Shown piece by piece: positions 45,464-53,725 of a stretch of DNA of 64,000 nucleotides. The stretch comes from Pirellulimonas nuda. Lineage in GTDB: Bacteria; Planctomycetota; Planctomycetia; Pirellulales; Lacipirellulaceae. The notes beneath the pieces are model-generated. The model searched no databases. It saw only the letters and a list, made by a program, of their open reading frames with translations, and had not been told where the DNA came from. The stretch covers positions 6,050,905 to 6,114,904 of the forward strand of contig NZ_CP036291.1 of assembly GCF_007750855.1 (NCBI RefSeq), read 5' to 3'. The position numbers were made by a program, and so were the translations under genes. How positions within the stretch are numbered: position 1 is the first letter of the stretch; the number at the start of each line of letters is the position of its first letter.

Positions 45464-46683
45464 CCGCCGCTCCGCATCGGCGCGGCGGCGTCTGCAACGA
45501 TGGCCACACGGTGCGCGTCTTCGATCACCAAGCAGTCCCCCATCCGCGTCGCCAGCCGGCTCAGCTCGGTGGGATCGGCGATCGGCGCGAGGCCCAGCGA
45601 CTCGACCTCGTCCGGGTTGCGGCGGCTCAGCAGGAACACGGGCCCGCGGCCGATCGCCTTGGCCAGGGTGACCGCGGGCTGGGCGTCCCAGCTCTGGTCA
45701 CGCGCGGCGCGCCGCGCCGCGTCGCCCAGGTCTTCGGCGTCGACCAGCCGGCCGAGCGACTTGCCCAACGGCTGGGTGACGTCCGCGCACACCGCCACGG
45801 CGCCGCCGGGCAGCAGGCCGGCGGACGCGGCGTCGACCGCCCGCGCCAGCGCGCCCCAGGTGGCCTCGCGTCCGTCCCCGCCGATCGTCACCAGCACCAG
45901 CCGTGAGCGCTCGCCCACCGTGCGGCGCCACGTGGCGCGGCTTATCTCGGCGGCGCGGGCGGCTACTTCTTCGGGCGCGCCGGCCAGGGCGTGCGCCACG
46001 CCGCCGCCGGCGGCCGCCACGATCCGCACCACCATCGCCGCGCCGGCCAGCCAGCCAGCCTCGTCCTGGGCCGCCGCGACGTCGGCCGGCGCCGTGCCGG
46101 CGAGCCTGCGGGCGGTGGCGCGGTCCGCGAACGCCGGGTAGAGCCCGGCGTACGCGCTGCCGTCTTCGTCGGCGCCGTTGCAGCCCACCGGGATCAGCAC
46201 GTCGGCGTCTAGCAGCACTCGGTTGAACGATACGGCCGACCCGTCGCGCGCCATCCCGGCGAACGCCATCCCGGAGTCGTCGTCGCCGTTGTGTTGCGAC
46301 ACGCGGGCCGTCACGCCCGAGGCCCCGATCCCCGAGGCCTCAACGCCTCGCTCCGCAGAGGCCGCGTCGTCGGCGCCCAGGGTCAGCAGGTCGATCGTCA
46401 GGCCGTCGCAGCCGCAGGCCTGCAGCGCTTCGAGCAGCCCGCGCACCACCTCGGCCAGGGCCGGGATGTCCGGGCCCAACGCCAGCGCGACGTGGTCTCC
46501 CGGGACCACCGCTTGCCGCAACGGCGGGTAGCCGATCGGCGCCTCGAGCGCGGCGCGCACCTGCTGGGCGGGGGCCCCCCCGGGGGGCGTCTCACCGGCG
46601 ATCTGGCCGGCGCCGTCGATCGGTCGCGCGCCGGGCAGGTCGACGGCCTGGCCGCCGAGGCCGGATGGCAGCTTCAGGATCAC
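45460..46683 (-). CDS. LarA-like protein (lactate racemase/DUF2088 fold) lacking a catalytic motif
   Basis: 407 residues from GTG 46683. The order of segments follows LarA: QAVVPGDHVALALGPDIPAL, LTLGADDAASAERGV, SQHNGDDDSGMAFAG, NRVLLDADVLIPVGCNG. In LarA the second of these would contain GTHRP with the catalytic His; here it is GADDA, so one of the two His pincer residues is missing. The His in QHNGD, at the place of the second, is kept. Lactate racemisation is therefore unlikely. It may bind a related small acid or nickel-pincer cofactor, or be a planctomycete-specific paralogue. It overlaps ygfZ by four bases. Confidence 0.75.
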   Translation of the reverse strand: MILKLPSGLGGQAVDLPGARPIDGAGQIAGETPPGGAPAQQVRAALEAPIGYPPLRQAVVPGDHVALALGPDIPALAEVVRGLLEALQACGCDGLTIDLLTLGADDAASAERGVEASGIGASGVTARVSQHNGDDDSGMAFAGMARDGSAVSFNRVLLDADVLIPVGCNGADEDGSAYAGLYPAFADRATARRLAGTAPADVAAAQDEAGWLAGAAMVVRIVAAAGGGVAHALAGAPEEVAARAAEISRATWRRTVGERSRLVLVTIGGDGREATWGALARAVDAASAGLLPGGAVAVCADVTQPLGKSLGRLVDAEDLGDAARRAARDQSWDAQPAVTLAKAIGRGPVFLLSRRNPDEVESLGLAPIADPTELSRLATRMGDCLVIEDAHRVAIVADAAAPMRSGG

Positions 46684-46881
46684 AGGGGCATCTCGCAGGA
46701 TATTTGGCCGAGTCTGTGCGCGATCCTATCGGCACGGGCCGGGGCTGCCAAGCGGCGGGAGCCGGGCGGGCGCCGCGCGCCTGGCCGCTGGCATCGCTTC
46801 TTTTCTAGGGCAAACGCCTCTGGTATCCTCTGTTGCTCCGTGAGAACTCTACCCACCTCCCGCCCACCTCGGTTTCCCGCC

Positions 46882-48264
46882 ATGCCCGTCGATCCGCAGT
46901 CCATGCTCCCCTGGCTCGAGACCATTGTCACCGGCGGAAACGCCGAGCCGCCGCGCGCCCTGGGAGACTACCTCGACGCGATCCCGCGTCTGGACTCGCT
47001 CGCCGACCTCCCCAAGGGGACCGCCGTGCTGGTGCGCGGCGACGTCGACGCCAAGCCGGGCGACAAGGTGGGCAAGGGAGACATCCGCCTCCGCTCGATG
47101 GTGGAAACCCTGCAGTACGGGCACGACCGCGGCTGGGTGCAGGTCGTCTTCGGCCACATCGGCCGCGACCCGCAGCAGTCGCTGGACAAGGTGGCCGCCC
47201 GCCTGGGCGGGCTGATGGGCGCCGACGTGCCGCTCATCAAGGGCTGGTACGACGAACAGACGAACACCGTCACGGAGCTCGCGGCCAGCCGCGTGGCCGA
47301 CGCGGCGCCCGGGTCGATCCTGATGCTAGAGAACACCCGCGCCTACGACATCGAGCGGGTCCTGTGGAAGGCCAAACCGGCCGACCTGCCGGCGATCGCC
47401 GAGAAGCTGGCCGATTTCGCCAACGAGGTGGCCGGGAAGATCGCCAAGGTGTACGTCAACGAGGCCCTCTCGGCCGGCAGCCTCGACGCCTCCAGCACGG
47501 TGGTCCCCGCCGCGATGGACCGCGTGGCGCTGGGCAAGTACGTGGCCAGCGAGTTCGAGGGGCCGATGAAGAAGTGCCTCCAAACGCAATTGGTGGTGTT
47601 CAGCGGCCTGAAGATCGACAAGCTGGACGATCTGGAAGCCATGATCGCCCGCGGCACCATCAAGCAGGTGTTCGCGGCCGGCTCGCTGGCGATGGCCCTC
47701 CGCAAGGCGATCGGCGAGCTGGACGGCAAGGACGTGTCGATCGGCGTGGCCGAAGACCCGTCTCACAGCGACAAGCCGTACTACATCCCGCGCGAGCGCG
47801 TCGAGCAGGCCAAGCAGATGGTGGCCGAGGGACGCAAGAAGGGGATCGAGTTCGTCGTGCCGGTCGATTCGGTGATCGAGGACGGCTCGGTCAAAGAGGC
47901 GCTGGAGGCCAGCGACCAGCAGTTCGACATCGGCCCCAAGAGCAGCGCGCTATTCGAGCAGAAGGTGACCGAATTCATCGAGGCCGGCGCCAAGGGCGCC
48001 GTGGCGTTCCACAACGGCGTGTTCGGCATGTTCGAAGACCCCCGCTTCGAGGCGGGCACGCGGAACTTCATCCCGCAGCTCAAGCGGATGACCGACGCCG
48101 GCGCGTTGGTCTACGTCGGCGGCGGCGAGGGGGGCAAGGCCCTGGAGAAGTACGGCAGCGAGTCGGACGTCACCCACGTCTTCACGGCCGGCGGCACGGT
48201 GCTCAACGCCCTGGGGAGCGAGCCGGTTCCCTACCTGGTCGCCCTGGCCATGGCCGCCAAGTAG
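46882..48264 (+). CDS. Divergent phosphoglycerate-kinase-family protein
   Basis: 460 residues from ATG 46882; upstream in-frame codons read into the divergent LarA gene. The whole PGK fold order can be followed: VLVRGDVDAKPG (for RVDFN), FGHIGRDPQQSL (HLGRP), LENTRAYDIE (LENVRFH), VYVNEALSAGSLDASS (VNDAFGTAHRAHAS), FSGLKIDKLDD (GAKVSDK), FDIGPKSSALF, GVFGMFEDPRFEAGT and YVGGGEGGKAL. Several substrate residues differ: DFN is DVD and the Arg/His pair of AHRAHAS is absent. ATP-binding segments (GGGE, DIGPK) are better kept. It may be a PGK paralogue rather than the glycolytic enzyme; a true pgk elsewhere would confirm that. Length is 60 residues above typical PGK. Confidence 0.7.
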   Translation: MPVDPQSMLPWLETIVTGGNAEPPRALGDYLDAIPRLDSLADLPKGTAVLVRGDVDAKPGDKVGKGDIRLRSMVETLQYGHDRGWVQVVFGHIGRDPQQSLDKVAARLGGLMGADVPLIKGWYDEQTNTVTELAASRVADAAPGSILMLENTRAYDIERVLWKAKPADLPAIAEKLADFANEVAGKIAKVYVNEALSAGSLDASSTVVPAAMDRVALGKYVASEFEGPMKKCLQTQLVVFSGLKIDKLDDLEAMIARGTIKQVFAAGSLAMALRKAIGELDGKDVSIGVAEDPSHSDKPYYIPRERVEQAKQMVAEGRKKGIEFVVPVDSVIEDGSVKEALEASDQQFDIGPKSSALFEQKVTEFIEAGAKGAVAFHNGVFGMFEDPRFEAGTRNFIPQLKRMTDAGALVYVGGGEGGKALEKYGSESDVTHVFTAGGTVLNALGSEPVPYLVALAMAAK

Positions 48265-48338
48265 CCGCCGATAGCCGCCACGCGCCGCAGCGGCGCCCGC
48301 GTATTGGGCCCCTTTCGGCCTGCGTGGTTTGGCCCGGC

Positions 48339-49682
48339 CTACGCGGTTTGGCACGTCGCGGCGGCTTCTTCGCAGAGGCTCTTGGCGGCGTCCGCCGTGG
48401 CGGCTTCGGCGATGATCCGCACGATCGGCTCGGTGTTGCTGGCGCGTACCAGCAACCACCGGCCGTCGGGCCAGTCGAGCCGCAGGCCGTCCATCCGGTC
48501 GGCCTCGGCCTGGCCGAAGTGGGCCTCGAGCCGGTCGAGCGCCGCGGCGATCTTGGCCGGCGGGACGGCGGCCTTCGCCTTGTGGATCGAGTACTGCGGG
48601 AGCCGGTCGGCGAGCTCGCCGACCGGCGCGTCGCGCGCCGCCATCGCATCGAGCACCAGCGCCATGCCAATCATGCTGTCGCGCACCAGGCAGACCGCGG
48701 GGTGGATCACGCCGCCGTTCCCCTCACCCCCCAGCACGGCGCCGGTGCGGAGCATCTGGTCGACCACGTTCGCTTCGCCCACGGCCGAGCGCGTGAAGGG
48801 CGCCCCGTACTTCTTGCAGAGGTCTTCGGTCACGCGGCTGGTGGAGCAGTTGGTCACCACCGGTCCGGTGCGGCGACGCAGCTCGTGATCGACGCACAGC
48901 CCCAGCGTCAGCTCCTCGCCCAGGTAACGCCCCGTGTGGTCGATCACCGCCAGCCGGTCGGCGTCTGGGTCTTGGCAGAAGCCGACGTCCGCGCCGAACT
49001 CCCGCACGGCGCCCAGCACTCCCGCCAGGTTCTCGGCGGTCGGCTCGGGGGTGTGCAGGAAGTCGCCCGTGGGCTCGGCGCCCAGCACCCGGGTCACGCA
49101 GCCGAGGCGTTCCAGCAGCCGAGCCCCGATCACGGCCCCGGCGCCGTGGTTGGCGTCTAGCAGCACGCGGAACCGCTTGGCCCGGATCCGGGCCAGGTCG
49201 ACCAGCGGCAAGATCCGCTCAACGTGGGCCTCGGCGGCAACCGTAACGGCCCTCGCCCGCCCCGCCACGCCCGCGGCGGGCTGCCACGCCTGGTCCTGGA
49301 ACCGCTCCTGCACCCGCACCCCGTCGGACGCCGGGATCACCCGCCCCGCGCCTGAGAAGAGCTTGATCCCGTTGTACTCGGCCGGGTTGTGGCTGGCGGA
49401 GACCTGCACGCCGCCGGCCGCCCGCAGGTTGCTCACCACCACGCCGATCGTGGGCGTGGCGGCCGGCCCGAGGCTCAACACCCGCCGGCCGCTGGCCATC
49501 AACGCCGTTTCCACCGCGGCGACCATCATCGGCCCGCTGGCGCGTCCGTCGTAGCCCGTGACGATAGGCCCCGCGGGGAGGGATTCGGCGAACGCGGCCG
49601 CGTACCGCATGGCGACCGCGGGGGTCAGCGTATCGCCCACAACGCCACGCAGCCCAGACACACTGATGATTAGCTCGGTCAT
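48339..49682 (-). CDS. glmM: Phosphoglucosamine mutase-type phosphohexomutase
   Basis: 447 residues, the normal GlmM length. The phosphoserine loop is VSASHNPAEYNGIK; the metal site is FCQDPDADRLAVI; the sugar-binding loop is GGEGNGGVI; the phosphate-binding loop is LLVRASNTEPIVRIIAE. GlmM converts glucosamine-6-phosphate to glucosamine-1-phosphate in peptidoglycan and lipopolysaccharide precursor synthesis. Distinction from phosphomannomutase by sequence motifs alone is not absolute. ATG at the high-coordinate end is next to apbE on the other strand; both start from the same ~155-bp gap. Confidence 0.9.
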   Translation of the reverse strand: MTELIISVSGLRGVVGDTLTPAVAMRYAAAFAESLPAGPIVTGYDGRASGPMMVAAVETALMASGRRVLSLGPAATPTIGVVVSNLRAAGGVQVSASHNPAEYNGIKLFSGAGRVIPASDGVRVQERFQDQAWQPAAGVAGRARAVTVAAEAHVERILPLVDLARIRAKRFRVLLDANHGAGAVIGARLLERLGCVTRVLGAEPTGDFLHTPEPTAENLAGVLGAVREFGADVGFCQDPDADRLAVIDHTGRYLGEELTLGLCVDHELRRRTGPVVTNCSTSRVTEDLCKKYGAPFTRSAVGEANVVDQMLRTGAVLGGEGNGGVIHPAVCLVRDSMIGMALVLDAMAARDAPVGELADRLPQYSIHKAKAAVPPAKIAAALDRLEAHFGQAEADRMDGLRLDWPDGRWLLVRASNTEPIVRIIAEAATADAAKSLCEEAAATCQTA

Positions 49683-49824
49683 AAGCCGGAGTATTCCTTA
49701 GCGCTGCGCAAACCGAAAGGGTAAGCCAGCCCGCCTGCAATCAAGGGCGCCCGGAAGCCTCCAGAGGTGGGACCGCAGTCGCCCCGATAAACGGCGGCTG
49801 CTCTGCGTTCCCAGCGGCATCCGG

Positions 49825-49830
49825 TACAAT
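49825..49830 (+). promoter_or_regulatory. -10-like TACAAT six bases before apbE
   Basis: TACAAT at 49825-49830 ends 6 nt before ATG 49837. As for the Uma2 and penicillin acylase genes, the position suggests a leaderless transcript. No clear -35 was found. Confidence 0.45.
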
Positions 49831-49836
49831 GCCCCT

Positions 49837-50904
49837 ATGCCCGCTCCCGACTCCACGCGCCGCGACTTCCTCACCGGCAAGGCCGCCGCGCGGTCGCTGA
49901 GCGATTCGGTGGGGTCGCTGGGGGCCTCGGGCGAGGGGACCGACGGCGCCTGCGTCTTGAACGTGGCCCGCCCCGCCATGGCGTGTCAGTTTGAGTTCCG
50001 CGTGCTCTCGACCGCCACCCACAACACCGGGCCCGCCGCGATCGAGGCGCTCGACCTGGTCGAGGCCATCGAGGACCAGCTCACCGTCTACCGCGACCAG
50101 AGCGAGGTGCAGGAGATCAACCGCACCGCGGCCCTGCACCCGATACCGGTCGAGCCGGGGCTGTTCGCGCTGCTGGAGCAGGCGGACGCCCTCTACCAAG
50201 AAACCGGCGGCGCGTTCGACCTGACCGCGGGGCCCCTGTCGAAGGCGTGGGGGTTCTTCGAACGCCGCGGACGCGTCCCCTCGGAGGCAGAGCTGGCGGC
50301 AGCCATGGCGCACGTCGGCTGGGGGCGGGTCTGCCTCGACCGGACCGAAAAGTCGATCCAGTTCACCGAGCCGGGGGTCGAGATCAACTTCAACAGCATC
50401 GGCAAGGGCTACGCGCTCGACCGCGCCGCCGACCTGCTCGCCGAACGAGGCGCCCCCGACGTGCTGCTGCACGGCGGCGGCAGCACGCTGGTGGCCCGCG
50501 GGCAGAACCGCGCCGCGGGGGTCCCCGGCTGGCTGGCGGGGCTGGGCGACCCGCTCCGATCCGGCCGCCGGCTGGGGGAGTTCTTGCTGCGGGACGAGGC
50601 GCTTAGCACCTCTGGCGCCGCGACGCAGAAGTTTGTGCAGGGGGGCAAGCGGTACGGGCACCTGATCGACCCCCGCACGGGGCGCCCCGCAGAGGGGGTC
50701 CACTCCGTCACCGTGCTGGCGCCCACGGGCGCCGCGGCAGACGCCCTCTCGACCGCCTTCTACGTGCTCGGCTGGGAAGGGGCGGAGGCCTACTGCGGCG
50801 GCCACGCGGATGTCCGCGCGTTGTTTGTGCTCCCTACCCCGGGGGGAGGGGTCGACGTGCGGACGCTCAACCTGCCCGAAGACGCCTGGCGCAGGTACCC
50901 GTAG
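49837..50904 (+). CDS. apbE: FAD:protein FMN transferase
   Basis: 355 residues. ApbE attaches FMN to Thr residues of exported redox proteins such as NqrB/C and RnfG. Motifs: MACQFEFRV near the start of the mature part, ETGGAFDLTAGPLSKAWGF, NFNSIGKGYALDRAADLL, VLLHGGGSTLV and HLIDPRTGRPAEGVHSV, followed by ADALSTAFYVLG (metal and FAD site). The N-terminus has RRDFLTGKAAAR, a twin-arginine-like motif, but a weak hydrophobic stretch after it. Export by Tat is plausible but not certain. It is divergent from glmM and 144 bp upstream of the DedA gene. Confidence 0.93.
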   Translation: MPAPDSTRRDFLTGKAAARSLSDSVGSLGASGEGTDGACVLNVARPAMACQFEFRVLSTATHNTGPAAIEALDLVEAIEDQLTVYRDQSEVQEINRTAALHPIPVEPGLFALLEQADALYQETGGAFDLTAGPLSKAWGFFERRGRVPSEAELAAAMAHVGWGRVCLDRTEKSIQFTEPGVEINFNSIGKGYALDRAADLLAERGAPDVLLHGGGSTLVARGQNRAAGVPGWLAGLGDPLRSGRRLGEFLLRDEALSTSGAATQKFVQGGKRYGHLIDPRTGRPAEGVHSVTVLAPTGAAADALSTAFYVLGWEGAEAYCGGHADVRALFVLPTPGGGVDVRTLNLPEDAWRRYP

Positions 50905-51048
50905 CGACGCCTCCCTGGGTCCGGGCGGCGGCCGGTACTGAAAACCGCTGCTTCCCGCTACAATGCGGCACCGCTAAACGTCACCCATCTACCCCGTTGT
51001 CGCATCCAGGCGGGATGCGGCTCGGCTGGCCCCCCGTCGGTTCTTCGC

Positions 51049-51792
51049 GTGCTCAACTTCCTGCTCAGATTCGAGTACGCGGGGATCATCGCGTTCCTGA
51101 CGCTCTGCGGTCTGGGGCTGCCGATCCCCGAAGAAGCCGTGGTGGTCCTCTCCGGCGTGCTCAGCTACCAGGAGACGCTCGACTGGTACTACGCCCTCCC
51201 CTCGTGCCTGATCGGCGCCCTGCTGGGGGACAGCGTGATGTACTTCATCGGCCGGCACTTCGGCCACGAGTGGCTCACCAAGCACAAGAACTTCGCCCGC
51301 TTCATCGACCCCGACCGCGAAGAACAGGTCGAGAAACTGGTGCTGAAGCACGGCTTCAAGGTGATGCTGCTCACCCGATTTATGTTCGGCGTGCGCGGCC
51401 CCGTGTACTACGCCGCCGGCGCGGCCAAGGTGCCCTACCTGAAGTTCTTGCTGTGGGACCTGGTGGGCGCGTCGCTGGTGATCAGCGTCTTTTTCGGCCT
51501 GGCGTTCCGCTACGGCCGGCAGATCGAGAAGCTGGCGTCCGACTTCGAGATCACCTTCACCATCATCGTGCTGGCGGCGCTGGTCGTCACCGGCGTGATG
51601 GTCTACCGCAGCCAGAAGCGCCGCGTGGGCAAGGCGTTCGACGAGATGGCGGCCGAAGACCAGCAGGCAGAGGCGCCCAGCGAGCCGGGCGCCGACCTGT
51701 CGGCCTCGATCCCCTCCCCGTCGACCAACGGCGCGCCGCACGACACGGCTTCGGCGCCCGCGCCGGCGGCGGAGTTGGAGCGTTTGGAGTAG
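51049..51792 (+). CDS. DedA-family (SNARE-associated) membrane protein
   Basis: 247 residues from GTG 51049. The DedA/VTT domain is shown by the N-terminal CGLGLPIPEEAVVVLSG (E/P-rich re-entrant loop), IGALLGDSVMYFIGRHFG, and the F-(X)3-R motif in LLTRFMFGVRGPVYYAAGAA, followed by VPYLKFLLWDLVGA. TM segments cover most of residues 5-185. The C-terminal ~50 residues are disordered, Ala/Pro/Glu-rich. DedA proteins are flippase-type membrane proteins needed for envelope and lipid carrier homeostasis. A TACAAT hexamer at 50959-50964 could be the promoter -10. Confidence 0.9.
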   Translation: MLNFLLRFEYAGIIAFLTLCGLGLPIPEEAVVVLSGVLSYQETLDWYYALPSCLIGALLGDSVMYFIGRHFGHEWLTKHKNFARFIDPDREEQVEKLVLKHGFKVMLLTRFMFGVRGPVYYAAGAAKVPYLKFLLWDLVGASLVISVFFGLAFRYGRQIEKLASDFEITFTIIVLAALVVTGVMVYRSQKRRVGKAFDEMAAEDQQAEAPSEPGADLSASIPSPSTNGAPHDTASAPAPAAELERLE

Positions 51793-51893
51793 CGTGAGTC
51801 GGCCGGGCACGCCGGCGGCGATCCGTGCACGCCGCGTGCTGCGATGCCCCTTGTCCCGAGTTCCAGGGCCCCGCGTCTTGTGAGGTGTCTGTC

Positions 51894-53654
51894 ATGCCAG
51901 CCCGTCTCGTCACACGCGGTTCGATGCAAATTATTCTCTCAGTCGCGATCGCGCTCGTTTGCGCCCCCGTCGTTGCACAGTCTATGCTGCGCGTCGTCGG
52001 TCCGAAGACGCTCGACCCCGATCGGCCCCACCTGCTCCGCGTCGAGGAACAAACCAAACAAGGTTGGCGGTTGGTCGATCCGGCCGCGTTGGTGGTGGGG
52101 GTCGAGGGACCGGCGAGCCTGGTTCAAGACCCGTCACGCCAGGCGATGAACCCCGTCACTGTTCGCCCCGACGCCCGCGAGGGAGCGTTCACCGTCAACG
52201 CAGCGCAGGGCGACCGCTCGGCCAGCGCCTCGTTCGCTATCGGACCGCAGGCGCCCGCGGGCTCGGTGCGACTTCAGATCAACCCCAGCCGAGTGCTGCA
52301 CGAGTTCCAGGGCCTGGGGGGCGGCGTGCTGTTCTACGACAACCAGTGGGAGCTGAGCCAAGGGGACGAGATCTGGAAGTGGTGCTTCGAGGACGTCCAC
52401 GCCACGTACCTGCACCTGCTCGCTCGCCCCGACTACGAGCGGGCGAACGACAACGACGACTGGCGGACGATCGACCCCGCGGGCTTCGATTTCAAGGCGT
52501 CCAACCGCGCGCTGAAGGTGGCCGAGCGGGCGCTGGCGATCGATCCAAACCTCAAGCTCTACCTCAGCGTCTACTCCCCCCCGGCCTGGATGAAAGTGGG
52601 CGAGACGACCCGCGGCTCGGCGGGGCTCAAGGCCGGCAAGGCGTACCGCCAAGAGTTTGCCGAGTACGTGTTCGCGTACCTGAAGCACGCCGCCAGCCGC
52701 GGCGTGCGGTTCGAGTACTTCGCCCCGTTCAACGAGCCCGACTGGACCCACAGCCAGGACGGCATGCACGTGAAAGACTTCGCGGAGCTCGTCGGGCTGT
52801 TCGACGACATCACCACCGCGCTCGCCGAGCTGATCGAGGCCGACGACGACCTCGAGATGCCGCGGCTGATCTTCCCCGACTCGCTCGGCGCCGGCGCGCT
52901 CACGCGGACACGCGAGAACCGCGCGGTGCTGACGGCCAACCGGCGGATGCTCGAGGAGAAGGTCGACGTGTGGGGCGTCCACGACTACTGGAACACGGCC
53001 GGCTACTGGCCGGTGCGGTTCGAAGAGCTGCGTGCGCTACCCCCGGTGGGCGCCAAGCCGATCTGGATGACCGAGTGGGCCCAGCGCGACAATCGGGGCG
53101 ACCTGGAGAGCGCCAACCAGTACGGCGCCAACATCCTCAACGCGCTGCGCAGCGGCGCCCAGGCCTGGATGGTGTTCGAGTGGTGCCACCCCAGCGGCAA
53201 CCAATCGGGGCTCATTAGTTGCGACTGGGGCGCCAAGCCCCCCCACAAACGCTACTGGCGCAGCCAGGCCTACTACACGTTCCAGCAACTCGCCAACACC
53301 ACGCCGGCGGGGGCGCAGGTAGTGGACGTATCAGCAGAGCTGTCGGGCATTGCAAAGCCGTCAAGCAAGGGCCAGAGCCTGCCGGTCGAGTACTTGGCGC
53401 TAAAGACCCCCCAGGGGATGGTGCTGCACGTCGCCAACACCACCGGCGAACCGGTGACGGTAGAAGTCGAGTGGCGCGGCGACGGGGGCCCGGCCGGCGG
53501 GGCGCTGGTGACCGACGCACTGCGGCATAGCCGGCCCTTCACGACGGACGAACTGGCGCTGCGCACCAACCGACGGAGCGCATCGTTCACGGCGCCAGCG
53601 AATAGTTTGGTGACGGTAGTAGGATGGGTCGAGCCCGCCGAAGGCGAGCGCTGA
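51894..53654 (+). CDS. Secreted GH30-type glycoside hydrolase
   Basis: 586 residues from ATG 51894, with GAGG eight bases upstream. The signal peptide is at about 11-29 (MQIILSVAIALVCAPVVAQ). After an ~80-residue N-terminal part, a TIM-barrel glycosidase of clan GH-A is seen: HEFQGLGGGVLFYDN, LKLYLSVYSPPAWMKVGE, the acid/base Glu in YFAPFNEPDW, and the nucleophile Glu in IWMTEWAQRDN. This fits GH30 enzymes acting on xylan, glucosyl or galactosyl substrates outside the cell. A C-terminal beta domain follows. The final ~10 residues (VGWVEPAEGER) lie inside an intergenic repeat. Substrate cannot be read. Confidence 0.88.
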   Translation: MPARLVTRGSMQIILSVAIALVCAPVVAQSMLRVVGPKTLDPDRPHLLRVEEQTKQGWRLVDPAALVVGVEGPASLVQDPSRQAMNPVTVRPDAREGAFTVNAAQGDRSASASFAIGPQAPAGSVRLQINPSRVLHEFQGLGGGVLFYDNQWELSQGDEIWKWCFEDVHATYLHLLARPDYERANDNDDWRTIDPAGFDFKASNRALKVAERALAIDPNLKLYLSVYSPPAWMKVGETTRGSAGLKAGKAYRQEFAEYVFAYLKHAASRGVRFEYFAPFNEPDWTHSQDGMHVKDFAELVGLFDDITTALAELIEADDDLEMPRLIFPDSLGAGALTRTRENRAVLTANRRMLEEKVDVWGVHDYWNTAGYWPVRFEELRALPPVGAKPIWMTEWAQRDNRGDLESANQYGANILNALRSGAQAWMVFEWCHPSGNQSGLISCDWGAKPPHKRYWRSQAYYTFQQLANTTPAGAQVVDVSAELSGIAKPSSKGQSLPVEYLALKTPQGMVLHVANTTGEPVTVEVEWRGDGGPAGGALVTDALRHSRPFTTDELALRTNRRSASFTAPANSLVTVVGWVEPAEGER

Positions 53655-53686
53655 CCCATCGCGTCATTGATCGCCGTGATGGGTCA
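53623..53686. repeat. GATGGGTC-type inverted repeat between convergent genes
   Basis: GATGGGTC (53623-53630), GACCCATC (53653-53660) and GATGGGTCA (53678-53686) form two overlapping dyads. The first arm and loop encode the C-terminus of the GH30-type protein, whose TGA stop is at 53652-53654. The MFS gene ends about 40 bp further on the other strand, so a hairpin here could end both transcripts. Confidence 0.7.
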
Positions 53687-53725
53687 GCCCCCGACGGATC
53701 CGGGGGCCGACCGGGCAACGAACGA

